Shown here: piece after piece, positions 38,487 to 50,880 of the stretch
Layout: each line of letters starts with the position of its first letter
Position numbering within the stretch: the stretch's first letter is position 1
From: Symsagittifera roscoffensis
Lineage: Eukaryota; Xenacoelomorpha; Acoela; Convolutidae
Direction of reading: 5' to 3'
NCBI RefSeq assembly: GCF_963678635.1
Contig: NC_087071.1
Span: 43,637,095 to 43,701,094 of the forward strand
DNA length: 64,000 nucleotides
Notes under the pieces: model-generated
Told to the model about the DNA's origin: nothing
The model's database searches: none
Seen by the model: only the letters and a program-made list of their open reading frames with translations
Program-made: the position numbers and the translations under genes

Positions 38487-39470
38487 TGGCGCAGCCAACA
38501 AGAATTACAAAAACCCACTCAGCATTAATTCATTTTGGGAAAAAGCATCAGCGGAGCCTCCTTTAGAATGGAGCAAATGGGCCGCGATTGTAGAACTTGC
38601 AGTTTTCGCGAAAGACGGATTAGAGATCCAAAATTTGTTACTTGAAAAACCTGCAGTTACCTTGCCAACGGAACTAATCTTAGAGGTCGAAATACAAGGA
38701 GAAACCGACGCACAACTGCGAAACAGAGAGGTTATGAACCAAGAGAAGAACGTAGATTGGGAAAATAGACGCTAAAAAGCAAAATACAAAGTTGTCATGT
38801 GCACTCAGTAATTTAGGACAAAGCGGATGCGAGAGTATGGAGGTATTTGTTCCTATGCCTAGGCATGGAATTACAAAGACAAGTTCAACAAAAACGACCA
38901 GGGTTAAATATATAAACGAGAACAACAACAGAATTAAAACAAACGCTGGAAGACATATTTATTACACAAAAAATCATAGCATTCGAGAGCTACAATTGTA
39001 AGCAAAGAAAAATTGAAACACTGGAACTGATGGAAATAGCCTCTCGTGCAGACTGTGGAGACAAGGAAGATGAATGGGTTCGTGATATGTTCACCGCACA
39101 CATGAACAATGAAAAAATTGCAGAGGAATTGTTGGCGGAAACAAGAACACCACAGGAAGCTTAAGAATATACAATAAGACGCAAAAAGGGCATCGAACAC
39201 AGCAAAACTATGAAATTGATCCCAAAGTATCCACATTGCCTGTGATGATAAAACAAGAACCAATATGGTATATCCAACCCAGTGGATGTCGTGGCAGATT
39301 TTCGCCAAATTTCCAGAACAATAATAGAGGAAAACACTCACGCGGAAGACAAAACACACGAGGAAATCAAAACAGACGTCCGTAGAACTACATTAACCAA
39401 AAGCAATGCTAAAAGTGTGGAAAATCATTCGGCCCTAACCATCTACAAACGGGCGTAGCACGAGATAAAA
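38487..39470 (+). pseudogene. gag region, copy 2
   Basis: The capsid segment (PPLEWSKWAAIVELAVFAK) and its continuation LILEVEIQGETDAQLRNREV stay in one frame until a TAA near 38,775, because the four bases missing from copy 1 are present here. Basic pieces follow, then the first knuckle with the same internal TAA as copy 1 (about 39,408). The homology to copy 1 ends at about 39,465. Confidence 0.7.
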
Positions 39471-39960
39471 TGCAGTTTTAGTCTCATTGAAGGAAACGCC
39501 AAGGGAACATACTAGTTCCAAACGGGATTCTACGGCCTCACGGATATGCCGGCGGAATTTCAAAAAGCAACCGATGTGACATTAATTAATTGTAAGAATA
39601 CGTATGCGTACCTAGACGACATCTTGATTATGACAAAAGGGTCAATAGAGAAACTTAGAGATACACTGGAAAAAGTTCTCCGTAAACTGGACGAAGAAAA
39701 TTTTGCGATATCATTAGATAAATGTAAGTTCGCATGCAAAAAAATTGAATGGCTTGGGTTTTACATTGATAGCGAAGGAACAACACCTGTATCAAGGAAA
39801 ACAGACGCTATCGAAAAGCTTTGCCCACCTAAAACGTTCAAAAAGGTTTCATGGGTTCAATACACCATCTTACAAGGCAAACCCCACATTTGGCACGAGC
39901 TGCTGCGGCACTACGTCCTGTCTTAAAAATTATAGACAAGCACAAAACATTTAATTGGTC
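39471..39960 (+). pseudogene. Partial reverse transcriptase (motifs B and C)
   Basis: After the deletion junction a broken frame leads to GFYGLTDMPAEFQKATD (motif B), then from 39,546 a 126-codon frame with YAYLDDILIMTKG (motif C, Y-L-D-D) and SLDKCKFACKKIEWLGFYID, the usual thumb start. Motif A is absent, deleted with the protease. In an intact element this enzyme copies the RNA genome. Confidence 0.85.
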
Positions 39961-40019
39961 CCCTTCCAAACGATTAAAAAGTTAGTCGCTGAAATTAATC
40001 AAAATTAACAGTTTGATCA

Positions 40020-40340
40020 AAACATTGACACACGTGTAGTATGTGATGCTTCTAAATAGGGCCTCGGTGAGGTCCTAGAACTAATTACAAAAAAGGGATG
40101 GGTAGCTATTGCATACGTGTCAAGATTCCTAATTTTGTTGGAGGAAAAATATTCAGTAAATGAGTTAGAAATCTTGGGGGTAGTGAGGGCGATAGAACAC
40201 TTCGAATACTACTTGTACGGGAAAAATTTCACATTCATCACTGATCATCAAGCTTTGATCAGTGCATTAAACGCCAGCGAACGATCTAGGACAAGCCAAA
40301 GTAGGCTCACGAGATGGACTGATCGCTTTCAACTTTGATA
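40020..40340 (+). pseudogene. RNase H of the second Ty3 family
   Basis: VVCDASK-stop-GLGEVLE carries the first catalytic Asp with a TAG after it. The frame at 40,117-40,338 gives EEKYSVNELEILGVVRAIEH (catalytic Glu) and FTFITDHQALISAL (third Asp). Order and spacing are standard for Ty3/gypsy. Confidence 0.8.
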
Positions 40341-41325
40341 TCAAACATTTGGGAGGAAATAAAATGGGATTCGATGACTATATATCCCGAAATGCGGTTT
40401 AATCGCTAACAATCTTGAGATGATTGACAACTTAATTTTAAACCAGTCAGCCAATAAGAAACTAGGGCCCTATCGGCTGATCAAAAAACGCGCGGAAAAT
40501 AAGAGAACGATAACAAAACAATCTAACTCTCAATTGCATTGCAAACATTTCATTCATTGCATAAGCGGTCAAACACACAAAACTGATTCAAGTCCTAAAT
40601 TAAATCATTCGCTCACAACTCAGTTTAAAATCAGTCAAAAACATAAAATAGAAAAATCAACTCGCCAAAACACCAAAAAAGATACAGCGACAGAACGCCA
40701 GAAAAAATGAGAAAACAGAAAAAAAAAATTCGGGAGGTTTTATACCAAAAGAGCAAAAGGGAGAAAACACGAACAAAAAATTTTGGCAAGGAGAATCAGA
40801 CCGGGAGGAAAATATGTCTGACCCTAGATGGCACAAACGACCACCAAACAAAAAACAATCGGATACGAAACAAAAACCGCCCACTGTCAAGGACGCAAGA
40901 AAAAATATAAAAAGAAAACCAACAGTTTTCTCGAAAAGAGTGTTCAGCGACTCAACAGAAGAACCCAGTAAAAGACCTCGGAAAATGAAAGTAACAACCA
41001 CGACATACACTCAAACAAAACCGAAATCAATGAACGCCATCATCCAAACGGACCTTTCTATAGAAAAAAAGGAAACTTCTGGATACTGCGACAGCCGCGT
41101 GGACGCCAACATCTCAGTACAGGAGGAAACACAATCAAACATAGAGCCACCCACAATGGCAAGAACTCAATTGGAGGCCAGCCATGAAATCATTGTGGAT
41201 GAAATTGTAGCCACAATCGACAAGGAGACCAACACAGAGGCGGAGGAAGATACACCGTTCTACAGGAAAAACATCCATAAAGTCTTGGGGGTAAATTTTA
41301 TTCCCTCGGCAACCCGATAAGACAG
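40341..41325 (+). pseudogene. Basic spacer between RNase H and integrase
   Basis: Lys/Arg/Thr-rich frames (40,420-40,710 and 40,814-41,320) ending in an acidic stretch (DKETNTEAEEDTPFYRKN). No domain is recognised. Probably a linker, with loss of the usual RNase H end. Confidence 0.4.
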
Positions 41326-42260
41326 AAACTTAAGGCCACTTGTCAATTTTGTAAGAAAGCGGGACTCGGAAGCACTTAAGATGTCTTTTGGCCAGTACTG
41401 GTATAACATCAGAAATTGATAACACGTGAAAGACTAGTGTCCACTCATCGACGAACGTATTGTCCTGCCCACTCAACTCAGACAAACAGTAATGGACAGT
41501 TTGCAACCCACCCATCGCGGATCTGCGGCCATGCTGGATTTTTTCCCAAACATCTGGTTCCCGCATATACACAGATCAATCGTACAAATGGCACAAGGAT
41601 GTTGTCAGTGTACACAACAAGGTGAAAACTTATAACCAATTATTGGCAAACAACATTCATTCCAAATGGAACCGGTAATTGAACCTAGCGAAGAGGTCCA
41701 ACTGGATTTTGCCGGACCGCTACCAGACGAGTTAAATAAAGACGCGTATATTTTAGTGGCAGTGGTGAAGTAGTCAAAATTCCCAACGGCTAAGGTAGTT
41801 TCAAACACGACGGCAGATGTTGCATTAAAACTTTGCAACGATATACTTCTAAAAATGGGGTACCCCGCGGGATAAGGCGTGATCAAGGTCAAACATTTTG
41901 CGCTAAAAATTTTCATTTATTTTGCAAATCAAACGACATAAAACTTCTGTTCGCGCCGGTTGATGATCATAGATCAATAGGCGTCGTAGAAAGACTGATA
42001 CAAACAGTCAAACGGCGACGCAGAGTCACAAAAACTGATCCAAATCATACAGCGTTCAAAATTGGATCAAGCGTTGCAGAAATCATTAAAACACTCTGGA
42101 TAACTCCACACGGAGGGACAAATAACACACTTTTCGAAGCACATATGGGCTGGAAAGCTAACACACCACTTTCAAACATAACAACAAATAGTTCACCTAA
42201 TAAATTGAATTTGGAAAAAGCAAAGCACGCTTGTTTAGATCGAAAAAAAATCTGATTTCT
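41326..42260 (+). pseudogene. Integrase of the second Ty3 family
   Basis: The zinc-finger segment can be traced through shifted frames at about 41,440-41,640 (H-x-G at PTHRGSAAML, then Q-C-T-Q-Q). The core follows: VQLDFAGPLPDE (first Asp, 41,70x), then a TAG at 41,771, GIRRDQGQTFCAKNF (second Asp) and GVVERLIQTVKRR (Glu), with exactly 35 residues between the second Asp and the Glu. The frame at 41,833-42,255 is open. Function in the family: insertion of element cDNA. Confidence 0.85.
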
Positions 42261-43329
42261 CCTCTAAATCCGGCGAAAAATATGCACGATCTACAGAAGT
42301 CAAGATCAAACACAAGATAACTGAGCCCATCATTGCCAAGGATCCTGGAACAGTAGACAACCGTCCACAAACTAGCACAGGTGTGAAAACTAGAAGTGCA
42401 TAAGCGTTAGAAAAAGAAAAGTTAAACATAAGGTTCAAAGGGATACACCAACAAAATGACATTAATGTAGAAAAAAAGTAGCAAGACAGTTAGACTGGCC
42501 ACGAAAGTGAGACCCAAAAACATTTGAACAAAAATAGAAACAATCGATGGGAGAATACTAACTTACACATCACATACAGCTTGGGATCAAGCGAAGGGGA
42601 AACAACCACGGCTAGTGAGAAACAGTGGTTTTGCATTTGTACCTAACCCTCTAATATACGGTCCATGTCGTCCCTCAACACTCAGTGATAATTTGATATA
42701 TAAATCCGCCCTGAGAACAGGACCTTGCTTACGTTTTTAAGATATGAAAAACTCAAGTGCACCACGACACCCCAGGTTCAAAGAAGACGCGTCAGGATTA
42801 CCTGTGAAGCTGACACGTAAAGAACAACGGAACATTCCATCCAAACGGAAGGCAACTGAAAAACGAACTGGGGGACGACTGGCACCGAGAACACCGACAA
42901 GAGGAATGGAGTTTCAATCGGAAACGAGACAGGAGGAGAGTACCACATCATTGTCATCAAACTATTCGGGATCGTCTACGTCAGAAAATATAGCGCCATC
43001 ACCAAAAAGATTAAGCAAAAAGAAAACACCAGAGAATTCAAAACAAAAACAACAACCGACACGAAAATCAGGCCGGGCCAGACAGTCAACTCTTGCCGGC
43101 GCTTTGGGAAATCCAATTCTCACCAATGCAGCAGAGGATTGGTGCAATCACCAAAAAAGGTATTTTCAATAGAATCGCCCACAGACAGAACAACGAGCAG
43201 TCACGTAACTTCAACACTAGATCAAAAACCAAGCCTGAAAAGCTTAATTTCAGAAATTGGTTTTCAGGAAAAGTCGCCTGAATATCGGGCCTGCGTAAAG
43301 TTTTAGATATATATTTATACATATTATAT
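42261..43329 (+). pseudogene. Integrase C-terminal tail and 3' untranslated region
   Basis: The frame at 42,744-43,172 is Lys/Arg/Ser/Pro-rich (APSPKRLSKKKTPENSKQKQ, TRKSGRARQSTL), a basic tail common at the end of Ty3/gypsy pol. About 160 non-coding bases follow up to LTR 3. No clear purine tract is seen immediately before LTR 3. Confidence 0.5.
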
Positions 43330-43521
43330 TGTTAAGCTCACTGTGTCGAGCTGGCCAAGTGACCTTGAAGGTAATAACGAAGAGTTTAGATTATACCGTT
43401 AGAACATGATTAAAGAGTTTAAGAACCAGTTGTCTTAATTATGCTCTCAGCCTCACTCACAATTATCTCGCCAATCCGTTCGGATTCGATATTAACATTG
43501 AGCATACCTCAGGATATGACA
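43330..43521 (+). repeat. LTR 3 (192 bp)
   Basis: TGTTAAGCTCACTGTGTCGA to GGATATGACA, matching LTRs 1 and 2. The next bases are GAAAG, possibly paired with TAAAG left of LTR 1. It has ATGATTAAAGAG where the other two have ATGAATAAAGAG, so the AATAAA is lost here. Confidence 0.85.
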
Positions 43522-44680
43522 GAAAGATAGCGTCAAGTTGTTTGAAACAGCAACACACGTTCTTATTGAAATAATTTTTCTAAATAAAACATTAACCATA
43601 TTAGGCTAACCTTTATTTTTATGAAACTAGTAACAATTTCCATTCTAGGCATGTTTAAAAAACCAAATTATTCGGTGAAATAACGCGTTACTCTTACAAC
43701 TAAAACAGGTTTCAACTGCTCCAAAAACAAAGTCAAACTATTGCACCCAGGATTAGTCTCAAACTGTAAGCCAGCCACTGCTTCAGCCAATTATCAATAA
43801 AACTCCAGTGCTGCATCAGCCTGTATATAATAGCATTTTAATTCTGATCCAAGACAAAAAAAATGCCAACCATGTAATATCACGCAATCATCAATGGAAA
43901 AAGGCTGATTTGTACCAGTGAAAAAGATAGAACAGGCTCTTACACGGTTTTGAACACACTAACAATTTTCTTGCAAACAAACTGCTCATATTTTTCACAC
44001 CGATCTAATCGTGAACTAACCCCGACTTACAAAAATGGTTTCGGGTCGACTTAAATTGACTAACAATGAACATTTTAGGAAGAAAAGCGATCTTTCTGGA
44101 ACATTTTGGATCAATGTAAATGAATAAGAAATGAATATAAATTGATTTGGATGAATTTTTTTCACTTAAATCTATATAATTCTTTCCAAAACCCATTTAA
44201 ACTCCTTTGAAAAGACCCCTGAGTAGATTGATTTTAGTGTCTAGAAAATCTATTTCAAATCGACTTAAGGAAAAACTTAATTAGCAAGCTAAAAAAATTA
44301 TCGATATAAATACAATTTGGAGCTCAAAAACGTGCAATTAAATCGTAGAAAATCATCAATGTTAAAAAAAACTTTGAGAAGAAATACCTGTGTAATGAAA
44401 CAAGAAAATGGTTGATACGAATCAGATATGAATTTAAATCAATGAAATTTGAATTTTCTCTTTTTATTATGCTACCAAACGCTGAGGAAAAAAATAGGGA
44501 AAAATGACAATGATTAAATGCTCCGTTCAAGCCTACTGAAAAGAACAATACATGAATACTGAAAAAAGGTCTGATTCAATTCAAAATCAATTTTGATCGC
44601 TTTACTTTGCTGGGTCAATTGGATCAATCAAAATTGAGTTTAAATTAATCCAAATCATTCTAAATCTTTCCTGTTTAATC
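43522..44680. other. AT-rich sequence, no gene seen
   Basis: No coding signal. Short minus-strand frames at 44,005-44,196 and 44,324-44,548 are typical of chance in this composition. Confidence 0.6.
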
Positions 44681-44683
44681 TTC

Positions 44684-44805
44684 ATATTTTTTTTCAGGCT
44701 AAAGTCGATCTCAATTTAGTCTACACACATTTTTTCAGGCTATAATCGATCTCAATTTAACCTACATACATTTTTTCAGGATAAAACTGATCGTAATCTT
44801 TTTTG
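44684..44805. repeat. Tandem repeat, about 54 bp, three copies
   Basis: The segment with TTTTTTCAGGCTAAAGTCGA then TCTCAATTTAGTCTACACAC recurs as TTTTTTCAGGCTATAATCGA and TTTTTTCAGGATAAAACTGA at even spacing. Confidence 0.8.
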
Positions 44806-45790
44806 CCAGTGCAGGAATTTCCGGTGTAGAATAAAAACTACTACACAGAGAAAATTTAAACTATATACAAAAACTATGAAAAAAAAATCTTCAGCGATCC
44901 ACTACAGGGAAAAGTTGTTAGCGTGTGTTTATATGAAGATTTGTTGTTTGACTCAGATGTGTTAATGTTACAATTTATAAGGTTTGCGAAAACATGCTGG
45001 AGCTGTGCTGATTTTCTACAAGATGTCTAGCCAAGATGTCTTAACATATCTTCGTGGATGGTACTGTTTGTCGGTGATTCATTACAATGCTACATTTTTT
45101 TCACTGTTTGGATTTTTGTGATTAGCGTTTTTTCATAAGCTATGAGACATTTTAAATTCATTACATTTTGTGTTTGTTTCAAGACACAAAAAAAACTGGA
45201 TAAAAATACCCATAGCTTTTTTGAGCTGCAATCTATATGTAATCATTATCACTTAATGTCTTACAATTATCGCTGGAAAAATTGTTGGATGCAAAAATTT
45301 TCTTTGAAAAAAAAACGTTATACAAAAACTGCATTAAAACTACGTTAAACAAAAGCAAATATAAGTATGCCTGCAAAAAAATTTTGAGAAAATTTTGTTT
45401 GAGACCAAAACTGATAATTCGACGCAAAACTTATACAAGGTTTTTGCGCATAGTCACGCAGCTGTTTTTTCTGAAAAAAAAAGCTATTTTTTCATTCTCC
45501 TAAAAATTTCTTAATTGAATAGTATGGATCGCTTTTTTGTTACATGGCACTCAACTCATAAGCAAAACAATTTTTGCCGATAAACTTTTTAATCCGTGGA
45601 GCATGAAAAGACTGTAGAAAAAAAAAGAAAATAAAGAAAAAACATGAAAAAAAAATTAGAAAATTTTATGTTTTAATGCGAAGAGAGTGACGCACTAACT
45701 TTCCTCGAGATTTTTTTTTATTCCGGAAATTTTTTTGAGAATTATAAAAAATTAAATGAAAATGTATGTCGAGACATTTCGATAAACCAT
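44806..45790. other. AT-rich sequence, no gene seen
   Basis: No frame or motif of note. Homopolymer A and T runs are common. Confidence 0.6.
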
Positions 45791-45799
45791 TTGAAACAC

Positions 45800-48535
45800 T
45801 TCGATGCCTTAAGCTCAGTCGCTAAAACGCTATTTCACCTGCAACAATTTTTTCCATAATAAATTGGGTTTAAAATCATAAAACTGGGTTTAAAAGATAT
45901 GTATGCAACAAAATCATCCGAATCATAGATGAGCAAAAGTTGAAAAAAATAATTTCAAAATAATGGAGATACATGCCTGAACATAAAGCAAACAACATAT
46001 CAATTTTTTCGCCTCTTAGAAAAATTGATACCATTAAGGCTTTTTCTCTTTGAGAGCAGTATTTTTTGTTTTTTGAAAAAGTGTATGATATTGCTGGCAT
46101 ATAAATAGGCTAAATTTCTGTAAAGTTCCCGCATGGATAGTGAAGTAGGTAGCACAGCTAGTTCTCTTTTCTGATACAGGTTTTTACTCAGTGATTGACA
46201 CATTAAAATTTTATCATTTCAACTATTCAGATTGTATGCAATTTTATCCTTCCACAATTCTCTTCCTATCAAATTCTCTTCCTAAACTTACTCTCAACTC
46301 TGGGTCAGACAAACACAGCAGGCTTTGCGTTGGTTGAGGAAACAAAAAATGTCCAAATTTTTTCTGTAACTAGGTTTGTTAATTATGATGGTACAACAAG
46401 TTCACAAACAAGTTTTCACAAAAAAAAAACAAAATTGAGTCCTAACAACTAACCTACTTTTTTGAAGAAAAATAATCAAAAAGGGAGCATAACCAAAGCC
46501 AAAATTTATGCAAACTTACTTCATTTCAGTTTTTACAACAGAAATAAAAACTAAATTGTGCGATGGCTTTCAACTGATCATGTTTGTCATATACTAAAAT
46601 CATCTCTGGAAATTTTTCAAAGTTAAGGTTAGCCTCTATGACAAAATTATCTTTTTCGTAATTTTATCTTCAAACTCTTCAAAAACCTTTCGTCCTGCTT
46701 ATAAAAAAATGTGTCAGAGAATCATAAACAGTTTTCAAAAGGCACATAAAGAAAGACTTTGATAACATCTCTTAATCAAGCTAGAAGTGCAGAATTCTTA
46801 GGACTGGACGTATCGGGTGAAAAAAAGCTTTAAGATAGTTTGTAGCTATCAAACGAAATTTTTTCATCCTAATACAGCAGAAAAAGAGTCAAGCTACGGA
46901 TTTTGTGCCACAAAATTGAAATCCGAGACAAAGTCTGACACATTTTGATAAAAACCTTATGAAAGATTTTGATTCGTTGGGCTCGGTCACTAAAACGCTA
47001 TTTCACTTGCAAAAAAAATTGGGTTTCAAATCATAACACACTTGGGTTTAAAAAAAGGTATGCGGCAAAATCATCGGAAGTATAAATGGTGGAATAATGA
47101 TATAAAAAATTTTAAAATAATGGAGACATATGCCTGAACATCAAGCAAACAACATATAAATTTTTTTCGACTTTTAGAAAAAAAACGATACCATTAGGGC
47201 TTTTCTTTTTGAGGGCAGTATTTTTTGTTTTTCGAAATTGTGTATGAAATTGCTGGCATATAAATAGGCTCAGCACTTGTATAGTTTTCACTTGGATAGT
47301 GAAGTGAGTAGCACAGCTAGTTCTCTTTTTCTGATACAGGTTTTTAATCAGTGATTGACACACTAAAATTTTATCATTTCAACTATTCAGATTGTATGCA
47401 AATTTATCCTTCCACAATGATGTATAATCACTGCTATCAAAATCTCTTCGTATCAGTGCGAAGCACTGCAATTCTTGACTGCTCTTCATGTTTTTGACAC
47501 TTCTTAATAAAACGTCTTTAAGACTTTTCCAATTTCATTGCATATTACAAAATGATAAATTGTTTTTTCAAAAACTTATTCCCAACTCTCGGTCAGACAA
47601 GCGCAGCAGGCTTTGCGTTGATTGAGGACACAAACAATGGCTCCATCAGAAATTTTTTTAAAACTAATTTTGCTAATTAAGATGGTCCAGCAGGTTCACA
47701 AATGAATTTTCACAAAAGACAAAATTTTGTCCTAACATTACACTACTTTTGGAAAAAAATCAAAATTGGAGCATAACCAATGCAACATTTTTTGCAAATT
47801 GAACTTATTTAATTTTTTTTGGACAACAGAAATAAAACTGAACTATACGAAGGCATTCAAATGAGGAAACAATGATTATTGTATTGAAACAGCAAGTCTA
47901 AATTAGTATCGTGATTAAAATTTTTTGATTATCTTTATTAATCAGAAAGCGTCTTAATATCTTTTTTTTCGTTATAACATTCTCTAGCTAAGCATTTCAA
48001 GGAGTCGTCTTCACATTCTACTCAAAATCTTTGAAAGTTTTTTCTGCAAGAGCAGTTTTTCCATAGTTTTACTAAAAAAACCTATGCAGAGAATTTTAGG
48101 CGAAAGCGTAAGTCTATCTTTTGTTTTGTGCTTGTAAGACAAGAAACGAAAGGAACTCGAGGTAACCTTTTTTAATTTTTTAATCATTTTCGTCAGATAA
48201 ATCATCTCCCAAAAATTTTTCAAAGTTAAAGTTACCCTCTACAACAAACTTATCTTCTTCATAAAAATGTATTTAGACTGATCAAAAACCTTTCGTCGTG
48301 CTAATGAAAAAATGTGTCAGAGAATCATAAACAGTTTTAAAGAGGCCCGTAAATAAAGACTTTGACATTGACATTATCTCTTAATCAAGCTAGAAGTGCA
48401 GAACTTTTAAGACTGGACATATCGGGTAAAAAAAAGCTTTAAGATAGTTTGTAGCTATCCGACGAACTTTTTTTTCATCCTTATACAGCAGAAAAAGAGT
48501 CAAGCTACGGCGTTTGTGCCACAAATTCCAATTTT
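45800..48535. repeat. Decayed tandem segmental duplication of about 1.1-1.5 kb
   Basis: Copy 1 (about 45,810-46,915) and copy 2 (about 46,978-48,530) align in three blocks: 45,815-46,255 with 46,980-47,417, 46,285-46,425 with 47,575-47,715, and 46,625-46,915 with 48,205-48,530. Shared landmarks are ATGGAGAYATATGCCTGAAC-type words, TAGCACAGCTAGTTCTCTTT, GCAGGCTTTGCGTTG and AAGAGTCAAGCTACGG. Copy 2 carries two insertions. No coding potential is visible in either copy. Confidence 0.85.
47425..47575. mobile_element. Short insertion with foldback-family terminal hairpin
   Basis: About 150 bases present only in copy 2 of the segmental duplication. It contains CGTATCAGTGCGAAGCACTG, then AATTCTTGACTGC, which matches the terminus of the 31,458 foldback element. 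The hairpin CAGTGC-GAA-GCACTG (47,455-47,469) has a base pair swapped relative to CAGGGC-GAA-GCCCTG. It could be a solo or truncated member of that family. Confidence 0.5.
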
Positions 48536-50782
48536 TTTTCAACGAAAAAGCTCTACATCTAAGAACAAAATCCTAGCTAACTCAAAGATTGATTCAATAG
48601 GACCTCCATGGATAATTCTGTTTACTGATGGTTTTCGTAGCATTGGATAGTTGTTTTGATATTCAGCCTAAAGGACAAAAACACAGAAGTAGATTGAATC
48701 AAAAAAGGAAAAAAATTCTTGATTAAAAAACTGAAACTAAGAGAAAGAAGATTTAAAAGAACATCACATCTTTTACACTTTACTGTAATGAATAATGCCA
48801 TTATTTCTTTTTCGAAAATTAATTGTCAATTTTTTGCCACCAGAACGAAGTTACAAACACATCATGTCAAATGGTATATGTGTTTCATGATTTTGGTCTC
48901 ATGGTTGTTATTTATTCAAAGGCACATCATTTTTTTATGTTTGAATACGCTTTCATATTTCTGAATTATGGCAGGTATAATATGCATTTTTTATGCAAGT
49001 AGAACATCACTCTTAATTTGGTGCACGAAAAATATCAGAAACACAAAAAATAATGTTAAAAAGTATGAAAAAGTAATGTTTTATATAGTCCGTACCAGGA
49101 AATTTTGTGGTTCTTGATGCAAAATACCTATTTTTTAGTCAAAACTTCTGGCAAGAATTTATGAAGTGTTTAAATAAAGCTTATGTTTTCTTTGAAAGAT
49201 TTATTTCCAATCTGAATTCTGCTTAGAGTTTTTCTAAATCTTGGATAACTCTAACCAGAAACAAAACATCAGGGCTTCGAACGAACAAAATGAATTTTTT
49301 CAGACTATTGCCGTAACGAATAAGCTACAGAACCTTGATAACTCTAATTGTCAAATCATAATATGATGGAAAACAATATCTCTTGGTTTTCAAAAGTATA
49401 ACCATTTGCTATATCATCTAGATTTATCTAAGGATTGTTGGTTGTTTTTCATGTTAGATAACTCAAAATGTTAGGTTGCATTTTTTATACAACTTTTTCA
49501 AGATAGTAGCTGTTCCTATGTACGGGACTGTTTTTGAGCATCTTTCCGTAAAAATATTTTAAGTCGATATGATGAAAATTGAAGATATAATGAAAAAAAA
49601 ACCTGTTGTTTTTACCCGGGTTGAGCCATACACCGAAAATGGTAGCAATACAATCGCATGCAATTTTTCTCTGAAAAATGTTGGTTTTACAAATCTTACT
49701 AATAAAACCTCATATACCCAAAAATTTCCCCACATTTTCCACGTACTCAGTTATTTTTTCCAAATGCCATCGATTCCGAAAAAAGTTATCAGTGAAATGT
49801 TAATTTTTTCACGCCATTCTCCCGATAATTTCTAACAATTACGTTTTACATGGATGTATTTCTGACAATTCCGATAATTTAATATCATTGAAATAATAAG
49901 TGAAAACTCAACATTGGTGATTTGTCATGTCGATCCAGTGTGATTGATGTTTGTCAACCCTGATGACGCAAAACTCAACTTCAAATGCTTCATATGATTA
50001 ATGAATGAATCGTTCTCTAAAGACGCATCAATGTGATTATAAGCAAAGCGTAATCAATTCCTAAAAATGGTATATTTAGACTCCCCTTATATGAAAAACT
50101 CATTAGAGCACGATGATTGCATTGATTGAACTTTCTTACTTTTGAAGAGCTGATAGGTAACCTAATCAAAACATTTGTACTAAAATTGAAAAAATCTTGA
50201 CGAGAAAATTGTCCTTAAAATCGAGAACAATTTGTAAGAAGTTGAGAAAAAATCCTCCAAAAAATATTGAATAAAAAACTGCCAATATGAAGATGGGTTG
50301 AGGGCTGTCACTTCATGGAAGCTCGATAAGTTTTGTCTTAAAAAGTTGCTGAGAGCTCTTCTTATATCAATTTTACAATATATTACAAAAGTCGTAGCAA
50401 ATGTGTTTAAGCTGAATATTTTAACCAAATTTTGGCTAAATGTTTTTAGGAGCTCATTTTGTTTATATTCATTGAAATTTATTCAGTTTTGGCAAGCAAA
50501 CTCTGCGTTTTGCAGATAAAATAATTTGAAAATTTTGAAAAAAAACTTGTTTTTTTTTGTATTTGTTACTGTGTTCGGAACATTCTGTGTTATTTTGTCT
50601 GTTTTATACATGCAATTCTCTCAAAAAATTTCTTAAAAAAGTTGTTGAAAATTACTGGCTGTTAAACTCGAAAAAAAGTTCGACAAAGTCCCGCTTTGTG
50701 TGTCGATAAAACATGGAACAAGTGATGGGTATTGTTAAATATTTCCCCATCTTTCCAATGGGAGATAGTTCATAAGATATGA
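48536..50782. other. AT-rich sequence upstream of the GPCR exons, no gene seen
   Basis: No coding signal. At 49,612 ACCCGGGTTGAGCCATACAC plus CGAAAATGG matches the end of the repeat family at 57,807, so the 88-codon frame at 49,569 is part of a repeat. A first exon and promoter of the GPCR may lie here but are not recognisable. Confidence 0.5.
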
Positions 50783-50880
50783 TTGAGTATTTCAGGTTAC
50801 TACGTTCCCAAGTCTAAAAAAATGAAATCATCATTAAAATGTATATCATGTACAATGTATTGTATCTTTTCACTGTTCAG

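Larger units (their letters stand above)
34670..39470 (+). repeat. Two copies of a 1.9-2 kb segmental duplication (flank plus 5' part of a Ty3 element)
   Basis: 34,670-36,640 and 37,545-39,465 align in the same order. Each has about 780 bases of non-element flank (starting near AATTTATCAGTGAAACCAC and GATTTATCAGTAAAATCAC), then an LTR and the gag region up to the first zinc knuckle (CGGCCCTAACCATCTACAAA). Because the flank left of the LTR is shared, the second copy arose by duplication of an already inserted element, not by a second insertion. Divergence is roughly 10 percent. Confidence 0.85.
38293..43521 (+). mobile_element. Second Ty3/gypsy family, near full-length but internally deleted
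   Basis: An LTR-to-LTR unit of 5.2 kb: LTR 2, gag, first knuckle, then a jump (protease and the RT up to motif B missing), RT motifs B and C, RNase H, spacer, integrase, basic tail, LTR 3. The gene order is Ty3/gypsy. Many stops occur. Outer LTR 1 and LTR 3 share possible target-site bases, so the original insertion may have spanned 35,456-43,521, with LTR 2 created by the segmental duplication. Confidence 0.85.

Noticed and set aside
49569-49835. 88-codon frame starting with a lysine-rich stretch
   Set aside because: It overlaps a copy of the CCGGGTTGACC repeat terminus and has no conserved feature.
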